Origin: Microdochium bolleyi | Taxonomy: Eukaryota; Ascomycota; Sordariomycetes; Xylariales; Microdochiaceae | Length of the DNA stretch: 64,000 nucleotides | NCBI GenBank assembly: GCA_001566295.1 | Contig: KQ964267.1 | Location: 8,096 to 72,095 of the forward strand | Reading direction: 5' to 3' | Shown: positions 47,412 through 57,884 of the stretch, in pieces | Layout: each line of letters starts with the position of its first letter | Numbering within the stretch: position 1 is the first letter of the stretch | The notes under the pieces: model-generated | The model's input: only the letters and a program-made list of their open reading frames with translations | Databases searched by the model: none | What the model was told of the DNA's origin: nothing | Position numbers and translations under genes: made by a program

Positions 47412-47909
47412 GGCTGCTGTGCTAGGGGAGCTGGTGGCGGTAGAAGGCGGTCGGATCTCAATGCTGCATATAGATGCTTCGCACAAGGTCAGCATACCAG
47501 GTTCGAGCATGTTCTTGTATGCCCCTGGCCTCCAAGATGCAAGACCCACCTGCTCGGGGAGCCCTTCTTATCTCGATCCTCGTCTGATCATGTGCTCCGA
47601 GATAGGGCAACATTAAGGTTCATTGTCCTGCCCTATCTCTCGACGACCGAAGTGCCACGCGACAACCCCGCGCTCCTCGTGAGGCCGCAACCCTGAATTA
47701 GCCGGCGCGGGGTCATCCGCCGATCGAGTGCAGCTTCCGTCGGGTACTTCGGTGTCTGCTTACTCATGACACCAGGAGAGGATCATCGTCGCCTCCATCA
47801 TCTTATTCGCCGCAGAGCTGCGGGATCAGTGCAACAGCATACTGCGTGAGAGTCACGTCCAACTCGTCGAGGGAGGAGTTTTGTACATTGTGTCGGCCGA
47901 ATAGCCAAA
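47412..47909. other. Upstream region of the PhyH gene
   Basis: Tandem same-strand spacing between the glycosyltransferase stop and the PhyH start. No coding motif; presumed promoter. Confidence 0.4.
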
Positions 47910-49511
47910 CTACCTGGTCAGCCATTTCTGACTGTGAAGAGTGGTCAAGGCTAGAAGCGATGAACAGCTAATCACTACTGCATGGAACATGCTTGCCAGC
48001 CCTCCGTATTGCACCCGCCAGGCAAGGCGCGATCTTCTGTTGTACAGGAGCCCCTTTCCTGTGGTAGGTGCCTCTCTATTACAACAGCCCGACTCCGTCT
48101 TCACCGGCTCGATCCCTCCGCCACATGGTGCTGAATTGTGAGCGGTGCACATCTGACCCTTGGGCTCGTCGAGCTCAGTGCATGCCTCCGCAAAGAACAA
48201 AACAGCTTGGAAGAAGGCTAGAAGCATCGTAACAGGTACAGCGACCGTCAGAAGCTCCGGGTGGAGGCTCACCAGGCGGAGGTGATAGAGAGACATGACA
48301 AACAGGACTGGGTTACCCACAGCTGTGCAGAACAGGTTGAACAGCATGTACAGAGAGCCAACGAGGTGAGCCCGCTCCTCCACGGCCGGCGCCCCTTTGC
48401 TCGTGGCAGCGAGGCGGAAAATGTGCCTGCGGAGCGACTGCAGCACCCTCGCCATTGCCATCTGGGAATATCCCTTGAGCATGTAGACGTATGAGCTCCG
48501 CTCCCAGCGCGTGTACATGAGAAATGCGCCCGTGCATGTCTCAGGTGTCACAGTCTGGATGACAGCGCTGCTCTGGTAGACAGTTGACCAGCCCGCTTGA
48601 AGAAGCCCGAGCGTCAGTTCGATGTCCTCGCCGTGTTTCAGAGGACGTCCGAGAAACCTGGACTTGCAGAGCCCGTCGATCAGAGGGTGCACCGCGCATA
48701 GTCGATACGCCGAGAGCGCTCCGGGAAGAATCGTGACAAAACCTCCTGGCTGCGACTGTGCAGAACGTGGAATGTTGCCGCTGGTGTCGAAAAGGATATC
48801 CAGAAGCCGTGGCAGTATCGCGTCTCCAACGTTGAGAGCCGTCAGATGGCCAGCAACGCCGCCAACGTGGGGGTCATGCACAAAGGGCGACGCAATGTTC
48901 CGCAGCGAGCAGACTTCGAGAATGCTGTCTGAATCGAGCGAGACAATAATTTCTCCCCGAGCATGACCAAGGCCAGTACATATAGCCTGCCGTTTGCCGA
49001 GATTGGTATCGTGGCGGAGGGGCTCGTACTGGACCTTGGCGTCCTCGAAGACGGAGGCCATCGAAGTGATGTGACTCCACGTGTCATCGGTAGACCCGTC
49101 ATCCACGACTGTGACGCTTATCTTGTTCTTCGGATAGTCTGAATGGAGAATCGCTCGTAAGGCGCGGCGGATGAAACGAGATTCGTTGTAGGCAGGGACG
49201 ACTACCGTGAGGGCTGGCAGGACATTGTCATCCTCTATCGTTTCAACGGGCTGGTATGCGATCCAGCGAACAATTGACCACACATGCTGGATGTAGAAGA
49301 AAGCTTGGGTGAGCAGAGGCCAGGAGTGCTTGGTGGCCCAGGGGTGCTTGGTGGCGAGGGAGAGGTACGCAATCCCTAATGTTGTGGTGATGCCAGCGAT
49401 TGCTGTTAGACCACAGTAAACTCGGACGCTCATAGTTTCTGCTTGGAGCTTCGGTGACAGTGTGACGGGAGCAATCTTGAGAAACAACTGACGGCTGGAG
49501 AACCCGCCCAT
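47910..49511 (-). CDS. Family 2 processive glycosyltransferase, membrane-bound
   Basis: A single open frame of 533 codons; an internal ATG at 49433 (MSVRVYCGLTAIAG) is the more natural start because the first helix begins there. The GT-A fold is clear: LTVVVPAYNESRFIRRAL, VTVVDDGSTDD (UDP binding), IVSLDSDSIL (DxD), GGVAGHLTALN and KHGEDIELTLGLL (the catalytic ED). The later QxxRW motif is present only as YTRWERSSYVY, with Thr-Arg-Trp but no Gln in the usual place. Four to five membrane helices frame the domain. Such enzymes polymerise surface polysaccharides, as in hyaluronan or chitin synthase-like GT2. The stretch from MCTAHNSAP to TTGKGLL breaks a hydrophobic region and may be an unspliced in-frame intron. 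The gene is head-to-head with a LysM effector gene. Confidence 0.87.
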   Translation of the reverse strand: MGGFSSRQLFLKIAPVTLSPKLQAETMSVRVYCGLTAIAGITTTLGIAYLSLATKHPWATKHSWPLLTQAFFYIQHVWSIVRWIAYQPVETIEDDNVLPALTVVVPAYNESRFIRRALRAILHSDYPKNKISVTVVDDGSTDDTWSHITSMASVFEDAKVQYEPLRHDTNLGKRQAICTGLGHARGEIIVSLDSDSILEVCSLRNIASPFVHDPHVGGVAGHLTALNVGDAILPRLLDILFDTSGNIPRSAQSQPGGFVTILPGALSAYRLCAVHPLIDGLCKSRFLGRPLKHGEDIELTLGLLQAGWSTVYQSSAVIQTVTPETCTGAFLMYTRWERSSYVYMLKGYSQMAMARVLQSLRRHIFRLAATSKGAPAVEERAHLVGSLYMLFNLFCTAVGNPVLFVMSLYHLRLVSLHPELLTVAVPVTMLLAFFQAVLFFAEACTELDEPKGQMCTAHNSAPCGGGIEPVKTESGCCNREAPTTGKGLLYNRRSRLAWRVQYGGLASMFHAVVISCSSLLALTTLHSQKWLTR

Positions 49512-50265
49512 ATCAATTACGTTTCCAGCTTCCTCTTCCTGTTAGCCCCCGCCACTTTGGTCTCGTTGACCCGCCCCTTGCTCTTGAAAGATTTGTTGCG
49601 TTTAAAGAACGGGAACTTTATGTGGCGTACCAGGAACAAGGTCAGGTATACCTGCATCCAGAGCTCCACCATTCTTCTATTGGCGGAGTTCGCTTTATAG
49701 AGACCCGAGCGGTGCACTTGCTGGGTCACTGCCCTGAAAGGTCCTTTCAGCTTCAACCTTTTGGGCCACATTGACCGCCTGTTGGTATCTAGTGGCTGAC
49801 GTATACCCATGTTGTGCTCAATCTTCCCTATACGGATTCCGTAGCTCAAGAAACTCCGAAATGAAACTCCGGACTATGCAGAATGGAATCTCGAAGCATA
49901 GCGGTGAGGCACTGTGAGGGAGGCTTGTATCAGTGGTGACAACGCACTGCGGATCGGTACTCGTGATCTGTAGCCGCCGCGGCGCGAGAACGCCACGGGC
50001 AATCCTTGAAGCCCACGAATGACTGCGCCAATCCTGCTCAATGTGCAAGCCGACAAGGAATCAGCCAGTCCCGCGGATACGCTAACAAAAACTGTTCACT
50101 GGACTCGAAGAAGGGGGTCGTGAGTCGCGGCTGCCAATTTCTTCATTATATAAAGGAACCTTTCACCTCGTTTGTTTCATTCACAACAACTCATCCTCAC
50201 CCTGCTCTTCACCATACCCCTCATCTCAGTTTTGCAAATCATCCTCACTCAACTTTACGGTCATC
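49512..50265. promoter_or_regulatory. Divergent promoter region between GT2 and LysM genes
   Basis: A head-to-head spacer of about 750 bases. A TATATAAA box lies at 50147-50154, about 110 bases before the LysM start codon, followed by a CAAC/TCATC-rich leader usual for well-expressed fungal genes. A 110-codon minus frame (49849-49517) ends just before the GT2 frame and has no motif; I treat it as leader sequence. Confidence 0.55.
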
Positions 50266-50770
50266 ATGCTTTTCAATCTTGCTTCGATCGCCCTTCTGGC
50301 CGTTGGCGCCGTTGCTACTCCGGCTGTGGTAAATAACCTACAAATCACTGTGTCAGAGTACCACTGCTAACTATGTGCGACACTGATAGGTAGAGAGACA
50401 GGCTTGTGTCCAGACTTCCTACGTCGTCCAGGCCGGCGACACCCTCAGCGCTATTGCAGGAAGATTCAAATCCAGTGTTTGTGCCATCGCCCAGGCCAGC
50501 AACATCCCGGACAAGAACAAGATTCACCCTCTGCAGACCATCCTGGTTCCTCTTCCAGGATGTACCCTCGCGGCAGACGCAGCAGTCTGCTGCATTCCTA
50601 GCGCGGCTGCAAGAACCCATGTCGTCATTGCTGGTGACACTTTCCAGGGGTTGGGGTGGAGGTACGGCGTCGCCACGGCTGCCGTCCAAGCGGCAAACCC
50701 CAGTGTTGCAGCTAACAGCATCGCAATTGGCGCAACTCTGAACATCCCAGCTCGGTCAGCCAACTGCTGA
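50266..50770 (+). CDS. Secreted two-LysM effector
   Basis: Two exons, 50266-50328 and 50390-50770, 147 residues, with a 61-bp intron that separates the signal peptide (MLFNLASIALLAVGAVATPA) from the mature part. Two LysM domains follow: first (about 31-77) SYVVQAGDTLSAIAGRF...CAIAQASNIPDKNKIHPLQ, second (about 97-144) THVVIAGDTFQGLGWRYGV...AVQAANPS. Six Cys flank and separate them, as in Ecp6/Slp1-like effectors. LysM effectors bind chitin oligomers and hide the fungus from host chitin receptors, or protect its wall. A TATA box lies 110 bases upstream. No domain other than LysM is present, so this is an effector-type, not an enzyme-linked, LysM protein. Confidence 0.94.
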
Positions 50771-52475
50771 ACCATCGGACAGGGGACAGAGCTCCAAAGC
50801 TGAAGTCCACATGACATGGAAGGAAGGCACACTGGGGCATTGCGCTTGACTTGCGGTGTTGCTGACGCCAACATGGAACCGGGTCATAAATATTTGTATC
50901 GCGGGAGGAGCATTCGTGCCTGGTCCCGGTCGTAGATAGGTTGATATTCCATGCTACAATGCCAAGACCTTGTGTATGATAAATCATCGCCTCTACCGTT
51001 TTCTCCTACCATGTCTTGAACCCGAAATACATTGATGCTGAGTACTAAAAGCCAATAAATCTATAATCCCGTATCGTCTGATCTATGAGTCGTCTGACCA
51101 TTATGGAGGCAGCGGCAAGTGGTCGGACATGGCGGGGGGGCCCTGGTGACGGCGACTTGACATATGCGTCACATAACCTTGTTCCAGATACGAGGCCACC
51201 AGAACAGACACAGTCATGGGTGTTGGCGTGTCTGGGCCACATGGCGGTCAGATGACACAGAACAGTCCAGACCACGGCATAGATAGACTTTCAATACCCA
51301 GGTCCCTGGTAATCATGGGGCCGCGCTAATGCGAGACATGGTACCCACGGGCTCGGTGTCCTCGGCCGAGACAAGGGATCTGAAACTCTCCCTCGGCGCT
51401 TGCCCGTCGCCCCGGAATAAGCAACCACGCGCATCAGCTATCTTGCAATCGCTCTGGCACGTCTTGAGTTCTCGGGCTGGCCTGGCCTTCAGGTCATTAG
51501 GTTTTATCCTTAAGCCAAAGTGACCCGGGCATGGTGACGCTGCTCGATATGGTAACCAGATATCTCAACGATGGCGTCGAGACCAGTGCATCCACAGCCT
51601 CCTCGATCGTATACAGCTTCGTGGATCCCGTTGTTACTGGGAAGTTGGAATCGTCCCCTGTCTATTACATTTCGTTTTTGTCGGCTCACTTGCTGGCTAT
51701 TTGGGCATGTCGGCGGGGCGCAGACACCGAGAACAAGCCCGTCTACCAATTTAAGGTACTCGAGGCGGGCTCGAAAGGGGACTGGCTATGCCGTCGGTGA
51801 GCCGTTACCCCGACTTAGGCTTGCGCAAAGGCACCCAGTATTCGATCATGCAAGCAGACACCCTGCAGTCCATTGGCGCCGTCCGTGTGTTCGTGGCTGT
51901 TGAGTTCTGTAGCGACTCCTTGTCGTGCTCAACATTACCAATGACAAGGTGCGGCGGGTCCATGTACTGGGACAAACCCTATCGGCCCTGGTATAGCTGT
52001 TGTGGCATAATGATCATATTCCTGTTCTGGAAACAGAAGTGTGTAGCTCCATAAAATCTGCTTTTCACATGCGCAAGCCACATTCGTTCATATGAGCTGG
52101 CGACCCCCAAAGAGGACATCCAGACAGAATAAAGCTTGCACTGACCAGGGTCAGGTATGCTTCATTTCGGACGATAGCTTGCGGGAACGGTAACAGCTGG
52201 ATGCAGAAAATCTCGGGGAACACAAATCAAGTCCATGTCCTCTCCGCCACCGGCTGCAGGTTGACAATGGAGCGGTGAGATTAGAGTTGCTTGCGCGGGT
52301 AGACCCGAGAGGTGGGTAGCGCGGAATGGCCGCGAACATAGTGGCGCGCAGTCAGCGATGTCACGGTGTTGGAATTTGGTGACAAACCTCTCCAATGTCG
52401 CATTCCTATAGAATCAGACTGCGGGCCATTGTCTCCCTGGACTCCATGCCAACACCACGGCTGCCGCTGCCCCAT
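50771..52475. other. Gene-poor stretch after the LysM gene
   Basis: No supported gene. A short plus frame around 51838-51880 reads YSIMQADTLQSIG, faintly LysM-like, but no further LysM structure is detectable and the surrounding frames are interrupted. This might be a decayed duplicate but is too weak to annotate as a gene. Confidence 0.3.
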
Positions 52476-53011
52476 CTACTTACGAGACGACCGCTTCTTT
52501 GACTTCTTGCGCGGCGGGTCCGGTTCCGAGTTGTAGTACTTCTTGTAGATCTTCCTGACCAGCTCCTCCGCCGTGGCCTCCTTTGCGTTGTGCTTGTTCT
52601 CCCAGGAGTACCAGTATCGGGGCGCAATGTAGATAGCTTCCAGCCTCGCGGCATAGCCCCAGGCCGTGTGCACTCCTGTCCGCGATATCGACCGGGTCAG
52701 CTCGGAGTCACAATCTCGTAGTAGCTGCAGCCTGGGATGTGCTTACCTCTCTGATCCGAGCCCAGTAGGTATTCCGGGGCGCCGATGCCGAGGCTTTCGC
52801 AGAGCTCTGTACTTGGGGATCAGTCAATGCGATTGTGACACGGGTCCCGACACGCATCCTCACCGTCGGCTTCAGTCTCCCACTGCCCGGGGCTGTCGAG
52901 GCTGAGAGTCTCGCTACTCTCGTTGTACTCCATGATTCGGGGAAGCAGCGACACTGTGGGTGGGAGGAGATTGTCCTGATGTGATCGTAGGGTCGAGAAG
53001 AGCTGTGGCAT
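52476..53011 (-). CDS. Small stand-alone dsRNA-binding-domain protein
   Basis: Three exons, 53011-52864, 52806-52747 and 52675-52476, join in frame to 135 residues (158 if the ATG at 53080 is used). Introns are 57 and 71 bp with GT/AG ends. The spliced product has one dsRBD: helix 1 DELCESLGIGAPEYLLGS, strands HTAWGYAARLEAIYIAPRYW, then YSWENKHNAKEATAEELVRK with the Lys/His-containing loop and helix 2 typical of dsRNA-binding motifs. The tail is basic (DPPRKKSKKRSSRK), a likely nuclear localisation or RNA-contacting sequence. No RNase III, helicase or other domain is attached. The domain appears only after splicing, so frame-only annotation would miss it. It may bind dsRNA in silencing or antiviral defence, or act as an inhibitor; this is inference from the domain. 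Confidence 0.72.
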
Positions 53012-53080
53012 GGTCGAGGATGATGCTGACAAGCTGGTAGACAGTCCGAGCGGTTCGATCTGCTGGGATAGCGCGTACAC

Positions 53081-56049
53081 TTTATAACCAGAGTGAGGAG
53101 CTCGCCTGTCGTGCAGATAGCATGAAGACTAATCGCCAGCTCGCAAGACACGAAATGCAACCGACTAATCATGCCGCCCATCAGCAGTCAGGAATGCGAG
53201 AGCTCAGCCCCGGCGTCTGGTCGGCCCTCCGTCTTCTTCACCGGTCGAAGGCGTGAGGACCATTTGCTTTTTCCATGCTCTCTCCATGGGGACACGATCT
53301 GCGACCACCATACCAAGGTGTCGGTATGATACGCAGGCGCAGTGGAGAGGCGAGACTCCTGAGCCTGTGCTTCGCACAGCCGACATTGTCTCAGACACTT
53401 GACGGTAGACGCGGCAGGCCCGATTCACCTGAGTGAAGAAAATCTCGAGCGGGACCGGAATGAGGCGAAGGAGGCATGTCGAGGAGGAGGCTGCCGACGT
53501 TGGAGTCGTATGGCCGCATATCCACTGCATATCCTAATGTAATCAGTGTCTCACTATTATAGCCGCTATGCTCCAACTGCGCCGCTGCCCTACATATTGA
53601 GCTAACCCTTTTCTGCTGCAATCCAGGCCGTCGGAGAGACAATTGCGCGATACCGAATGCACCCGGGGAAGTGCGTCCTCGGTGGCCACGCCAGATTCCA
53701 GCTATTCCACGAATCACTCGCGGCCTCCGCTAAAGCGAGAGACACGCTCAAGGGGCCGACTTCCCCACGAGAAAGTGCGGCATCTAGAAATTGATTGCGT
53801 TGCGGCTCAAATTGTCAGACTGAGTGACAAGTTCTTTCATAATCTCAAGTGGGAGCCTTGGACGGGAAATTGAGGTGGATGCCCTCACTTTGTCCAGGGC
53901 ACGTCAGCCCTACGCGAACCCGACTGTGGAGAGCTGACAAGTCTCGGATACGGGCCGATCAAGGAGTTCGGGGTGCAAGGCGCCCGTGGTTTCGCACACA
54001 ATCCTGCTGGAATATTCTCCGGTCAATCAATGCGCGGCGACCCTGTTCTGAACACGCAGCCTCCCCGCCGGTGGTCGAGACTGACGGGGCAACAAGAGTC
54101 GAAGTGTCTGGGGCTCCTAGTTCGGATTCGCCAGGACGGGACTGAGACAGCGAGCTGGCTACCCGAAGGGCCATGTATGTCTCTGTTCTGCAACAGGCCC
54201 GAGCCAGAAAGGACGGCCATGCTCTCACCGGTTTCAAGGGGCCGTCCTGGTTGCGAGACACAGGTATGAGATCAGCTTGCAAGAGTTGGAGGAGGGGTCA
54301 AGTTTGGACCCCGGGACGGTGGTCGCAGAGGCATGCAGGCAAGACATCGAGCTGCACGAGGCGCATCAATGGTTCTTGGCGAGCAGAGTCACATGATGGA
54401 TCGCATGTGCGGAGGTTTCCCAATCAGCGGTGTTCATTCGTTGGCGGTCTCAGCCACTGGTTGGATCTACCCAGGACAATCAATTTGATCGCGCGCGCCA
54501 GACCTGTCCCTCTCGCATGGGACATGCGCGGCACGTATTTTGGCACGCGTGAGAAGCAGATAATGCTTGGCCAATGACCTCCTCGTCCGGGTGTCAAACT
54601 AAATCGGGTAGAGCCTTCCAAGCCGCACAGGGTCCGACCCGAGACAACATTGGCTCGTGGTGATGCCGGACGGACCGGAGCTGATCCCGGGCCAGACCAA
54701 GCCGATTGGCTGCACGGCCTAGGGAGAACTGGCAGGCTTGCAGCTTGTTTCGGGATGAGCTCAGCGGTCACGTCTCTCTGGAGTATTCGGTCTTCGTGCC
54801 AGATCGGGTCCCACGACCGCGGCATGGGGGTTTCTTTGCCCGGACGACGTATCGGACTCAATCAAGCTCTATACTCCTTGCTGCTATCAATTTTGAGCCT
54901 CAATGCAGGCAGCCTGGGAGTTGTGATGACGACGATCGTGACGCACCGGCTGGATCCGCTCGACCCAGTAGGACGGGCCCCGACGATCAAGGCACGTGTG
55001 GGAGGCGTATTTCCAGGACCCGAGTACCAGGAGGATGGAATGTCTAGTGTGGACAGCCAGAGCTTCCCTTCCTCCTGTGCAACGATTATTCGAGCCGCGG
55101 GTACTGGCAGTCACTGACGTGCTGGAGTCTCGGGCCTGCGATGCCGAGCCTGTGGCTGAGCCGGCTTCATCGTGCGCCAAGCCCGGCCCGGGCCCATGCT
55201 TATCTTGACGAGCTTCGACAGGTACGGCATGCCTGTAAGGAGTTTCGAGGACCCAATCTTGTTGATTCGGGCACAATGCCGTGACGAGCCAGCGGGAAAT
55301 CCCCGCAAGCTGCAATACGTAGCCAATCGGACCACTCTCTATGTTGTTTCAGTACGGCTCAGCTGCTCGGAAACGACTCCGCAACAGATGAAACAGAGGA
55401 AGATGAAAAGCAAATGCGAGCCAGAGCTGAAACAAATACGACGGGTCGGAGTGCTGGTCTCGGGCCGAGCTTTCCTCTGCAGAAATGCGGCAGCCCTTCA
55501 TTCCGTTTAGAGACACGTTCCACACTGCCCTTGGGTACAGTATGTGCTCGGGCCGTATCCGTGATGAAGAAGGGGCTAGACGAGGTTGCGATGCGCCAAG
55601 GGGTGACGTGCGATGTCTCACGCTCCGGCCGCGGTCTGGGGGAGCACCGACGAGGGAGCTCTCAAGGCGCGCTTCTGATAAGGGCTCTGAGATGAGTGTT
55701 ATCAGATATCTGGTGCGCAGATCTCGCCATTTGGCAGATGCTTCAGGTCTCGGATGCCGACTGTGAGTCAAGTCGGCCGGCGACAGCATTACTACCCACA
55801 GACATCACGATTGGGGCCTTCTTTCGATTGGCAAACATGCAGGTCATCGTCGAAACTTTGTGGTCTGTTTCGTTCACCCGAGCCACTGAGGTAGGAACTA
55901 TCGTAGCTAGGACCAACATCGTTCCGGCTGATCTGACCCCAGAAAAAGAATGAGATGAACCCTCGAGGGTCGTGATTAGAGACTACTCATCCCCAACACT
56001 TTCGGCCCAGAATCTCACCCCCTTCCTCAGCCGTGCACCCTCCCATGAC
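53081..56049. other. 3-kb gene-free stretch
   Basis: Many short frames on both strands (up to about 155 codons), none with a motif; opposite-strand overlaps indicate chance. A 109-codon minus frame (53204-53530) is the most protein-like but is unrecognised. The stretch includes the 3' flank of the MFS permease gene at the right edge. It could be decayed mobile DNA, but I found no terminal repeats. Confidence 0.4.
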
Positions 56050-57884
56050 TCAGATCTGCCAGCGGAAGTCCGGGTGCTTCCAGTCCAAATCCTCAATCTG
56101 CTGCTCCGTCATGCCCACCAGCTCCTCGCGCGAGTCGTTGGCCTCGCGCCGCTTGTTATCCCGCTTCATCCACAGCAGCACGAGCACGCCGCAGACGAGG
56201 ATGCAGCCCGACGTCGCGAGGTTGAGGCCGTTGCCGATGCGGTAGTTGGGCGCGTCCCAGGAGAGGAAGCTCCAGGTCGAGATCAGGCCGCCGATATTGC
56301 CGAACATGACTGAGAAGCAGGGTTAGCTTTCGACCTTGCCATCACTACACCAATGAAAAAGGGAAACTCACCATTCAGCCCGATTGCGGTTGACCGCGCC
56401 GTGTCGGACACGACGTTTGCGCTGACCTGCGCGTTGGTGATGGGACCCAGCGCGAACGCGGAGCTCGCGATGAGGAAGGTCGCGCCGTAGCGCACCGCGG
56501 AGCTCGTGCTGGCGAGAAACATGACGTACCCGGCCATGACCATGGGCGCGCACGCGATGATGGTGTACTGCCGGTTGTCGGTGCGCCAGCAGATGGCCGG
56601 GAAGAGCACGGTGAAGAAGGCGCCCACGATGTAGGGGGGAACCGTGTAGAGCTGCAGCGTGACGGTCGCGGCGCCCGGGTAGATGCCGCGCACGATGGTC
56701 GGGAGGAAGAACGCTAAGCCCTGCACTGTCACGTTGTCGAGGAGGAAGATGAAGGCCGTGCCGAGGACGACGGGGTTGAACAAGCCGCGCTTGAGCTTCT
56801 TCTTGTTGAGCTTGTCGAGGACCTCGTGGGTCGAGACGCGCTCGACGTTGATCCGCGCCGTGGCGAGCTCCTTCTCTTCGGCCGTGAGCCAACGGGCCGT
56901 CGCGGGGCGGTCGGTCAGGGTGACTGCAGGGTGTTAGGAGCGGAATATCAGGCAAGCGGGAGGATGTGTCTTACAGAAAGAGATAAGAGCAAGTCCGATA
57001 GTGATGATGCCCTCGATAGCTGGGTCCGTTAGCCAAGATACATCCATTCCATAGGAGATAATAACTCACCGAAAATCATCCGCCACGTGCGGAGTCCGCC
57101 AAAGTGCGGCAGCGTCAGGATAGCCGACGCGAGGAGCCCGCCAAAGGCTCCAGCCAGCGGAGCCATGACGATGTACAGGGACAAGCGGAAGGCCAGCTCG
57201 GCGCGGGTGTACCAGCGGGAGAGGTAGTATGCGATACCCGGGAGCATGCCCGCCTCGAAGATGCCCAGGAGGAACCGCACGCCCGAGGCCTGGCCCTTTG
57301 TAGTCACAAACGCCGTGCCGAGCGACACGATGCCAAAGCCCAGTGACGTCGAGGGCAGGAACCAGCCGGGCGTCAACCACTTGCACATGATGTTGCACGG
57401 AATCTGTACTATTGTCTTAGTCGGCCGTGACGGTCTCGTGTTCGCGGTGGGGGACTGACTTCGAAGAGGATGTACGAAATGTAAAAGACGGAAAGCAAGG
57501 CGTTGTAGTCGTTCCCGACGAGTCCGAGGTCAGCCTCGAGGCCGGCGAGGCGGGCGTTGCCTATCGTGTGTGAAGGGGTCAGTCGCTGTTTCTGGATGGG
57601 ACAGTGTCTGGACCACAGTAAAGGAGACGCACCGATGTTTGCGCGGTCGATGAAGCAGAAGAGATACAGCAGGGCAACTGTCGGCACGATCATGAAATCG
57701 ATCTTCATCCGCAGCCGTCGCTCTGCCTTCTTGTCGATGACGAGTGCGGGTGCATTTTGAGGTTGTCTGATTGTCCACGTTTAGCAGCTGGCGAGGCGAG
57801 AATCAGGACAAAAGCTTACTCCTTGGGCGTATGCTCAACGCCATAAGCATTGCCGGCATGCACTGCCTTATCCGAGTCTGACAT
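56050..57884 (-). CDS. MFS permease, anion:cation symporter (Dal5-like) family
   Basis: Seven exons: 57884-57820, 57766-57633, 57560-57460, 57403-57070, 57019-56975, 56923-56372 and 56309-56050, joining to 496 residues; introns are 50-72 bp. Family marks: ALLYLFCFIDRANIG after an Arg/Lys-rich N-terminus, then SVFYISYILFEIPCNIM, the helix 4-5 stretch FLLGIFEAGMLPGIAYYLSRWY, FFLPTIVRGI, and a C-terminal MTEQQIEDLDWKHPDFRW typical of allantoate/nicotinate-type permeases. Twelve helices fit. Substrates in this family are organic anions such as allantoate, nicotinate, biotin precursors or sugar acids; the substrate cannot be predicted here. An intradiol dioxygenase making a muconate-type acid lies 4 kb away but this proximity is probably incidental. 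Confidence 0.9.

Noticed and set aside
49517..49849. 110-codon minus frame ending just before the GT2 frame
   Set aside because: No motif; most likely leader sequence or chance.
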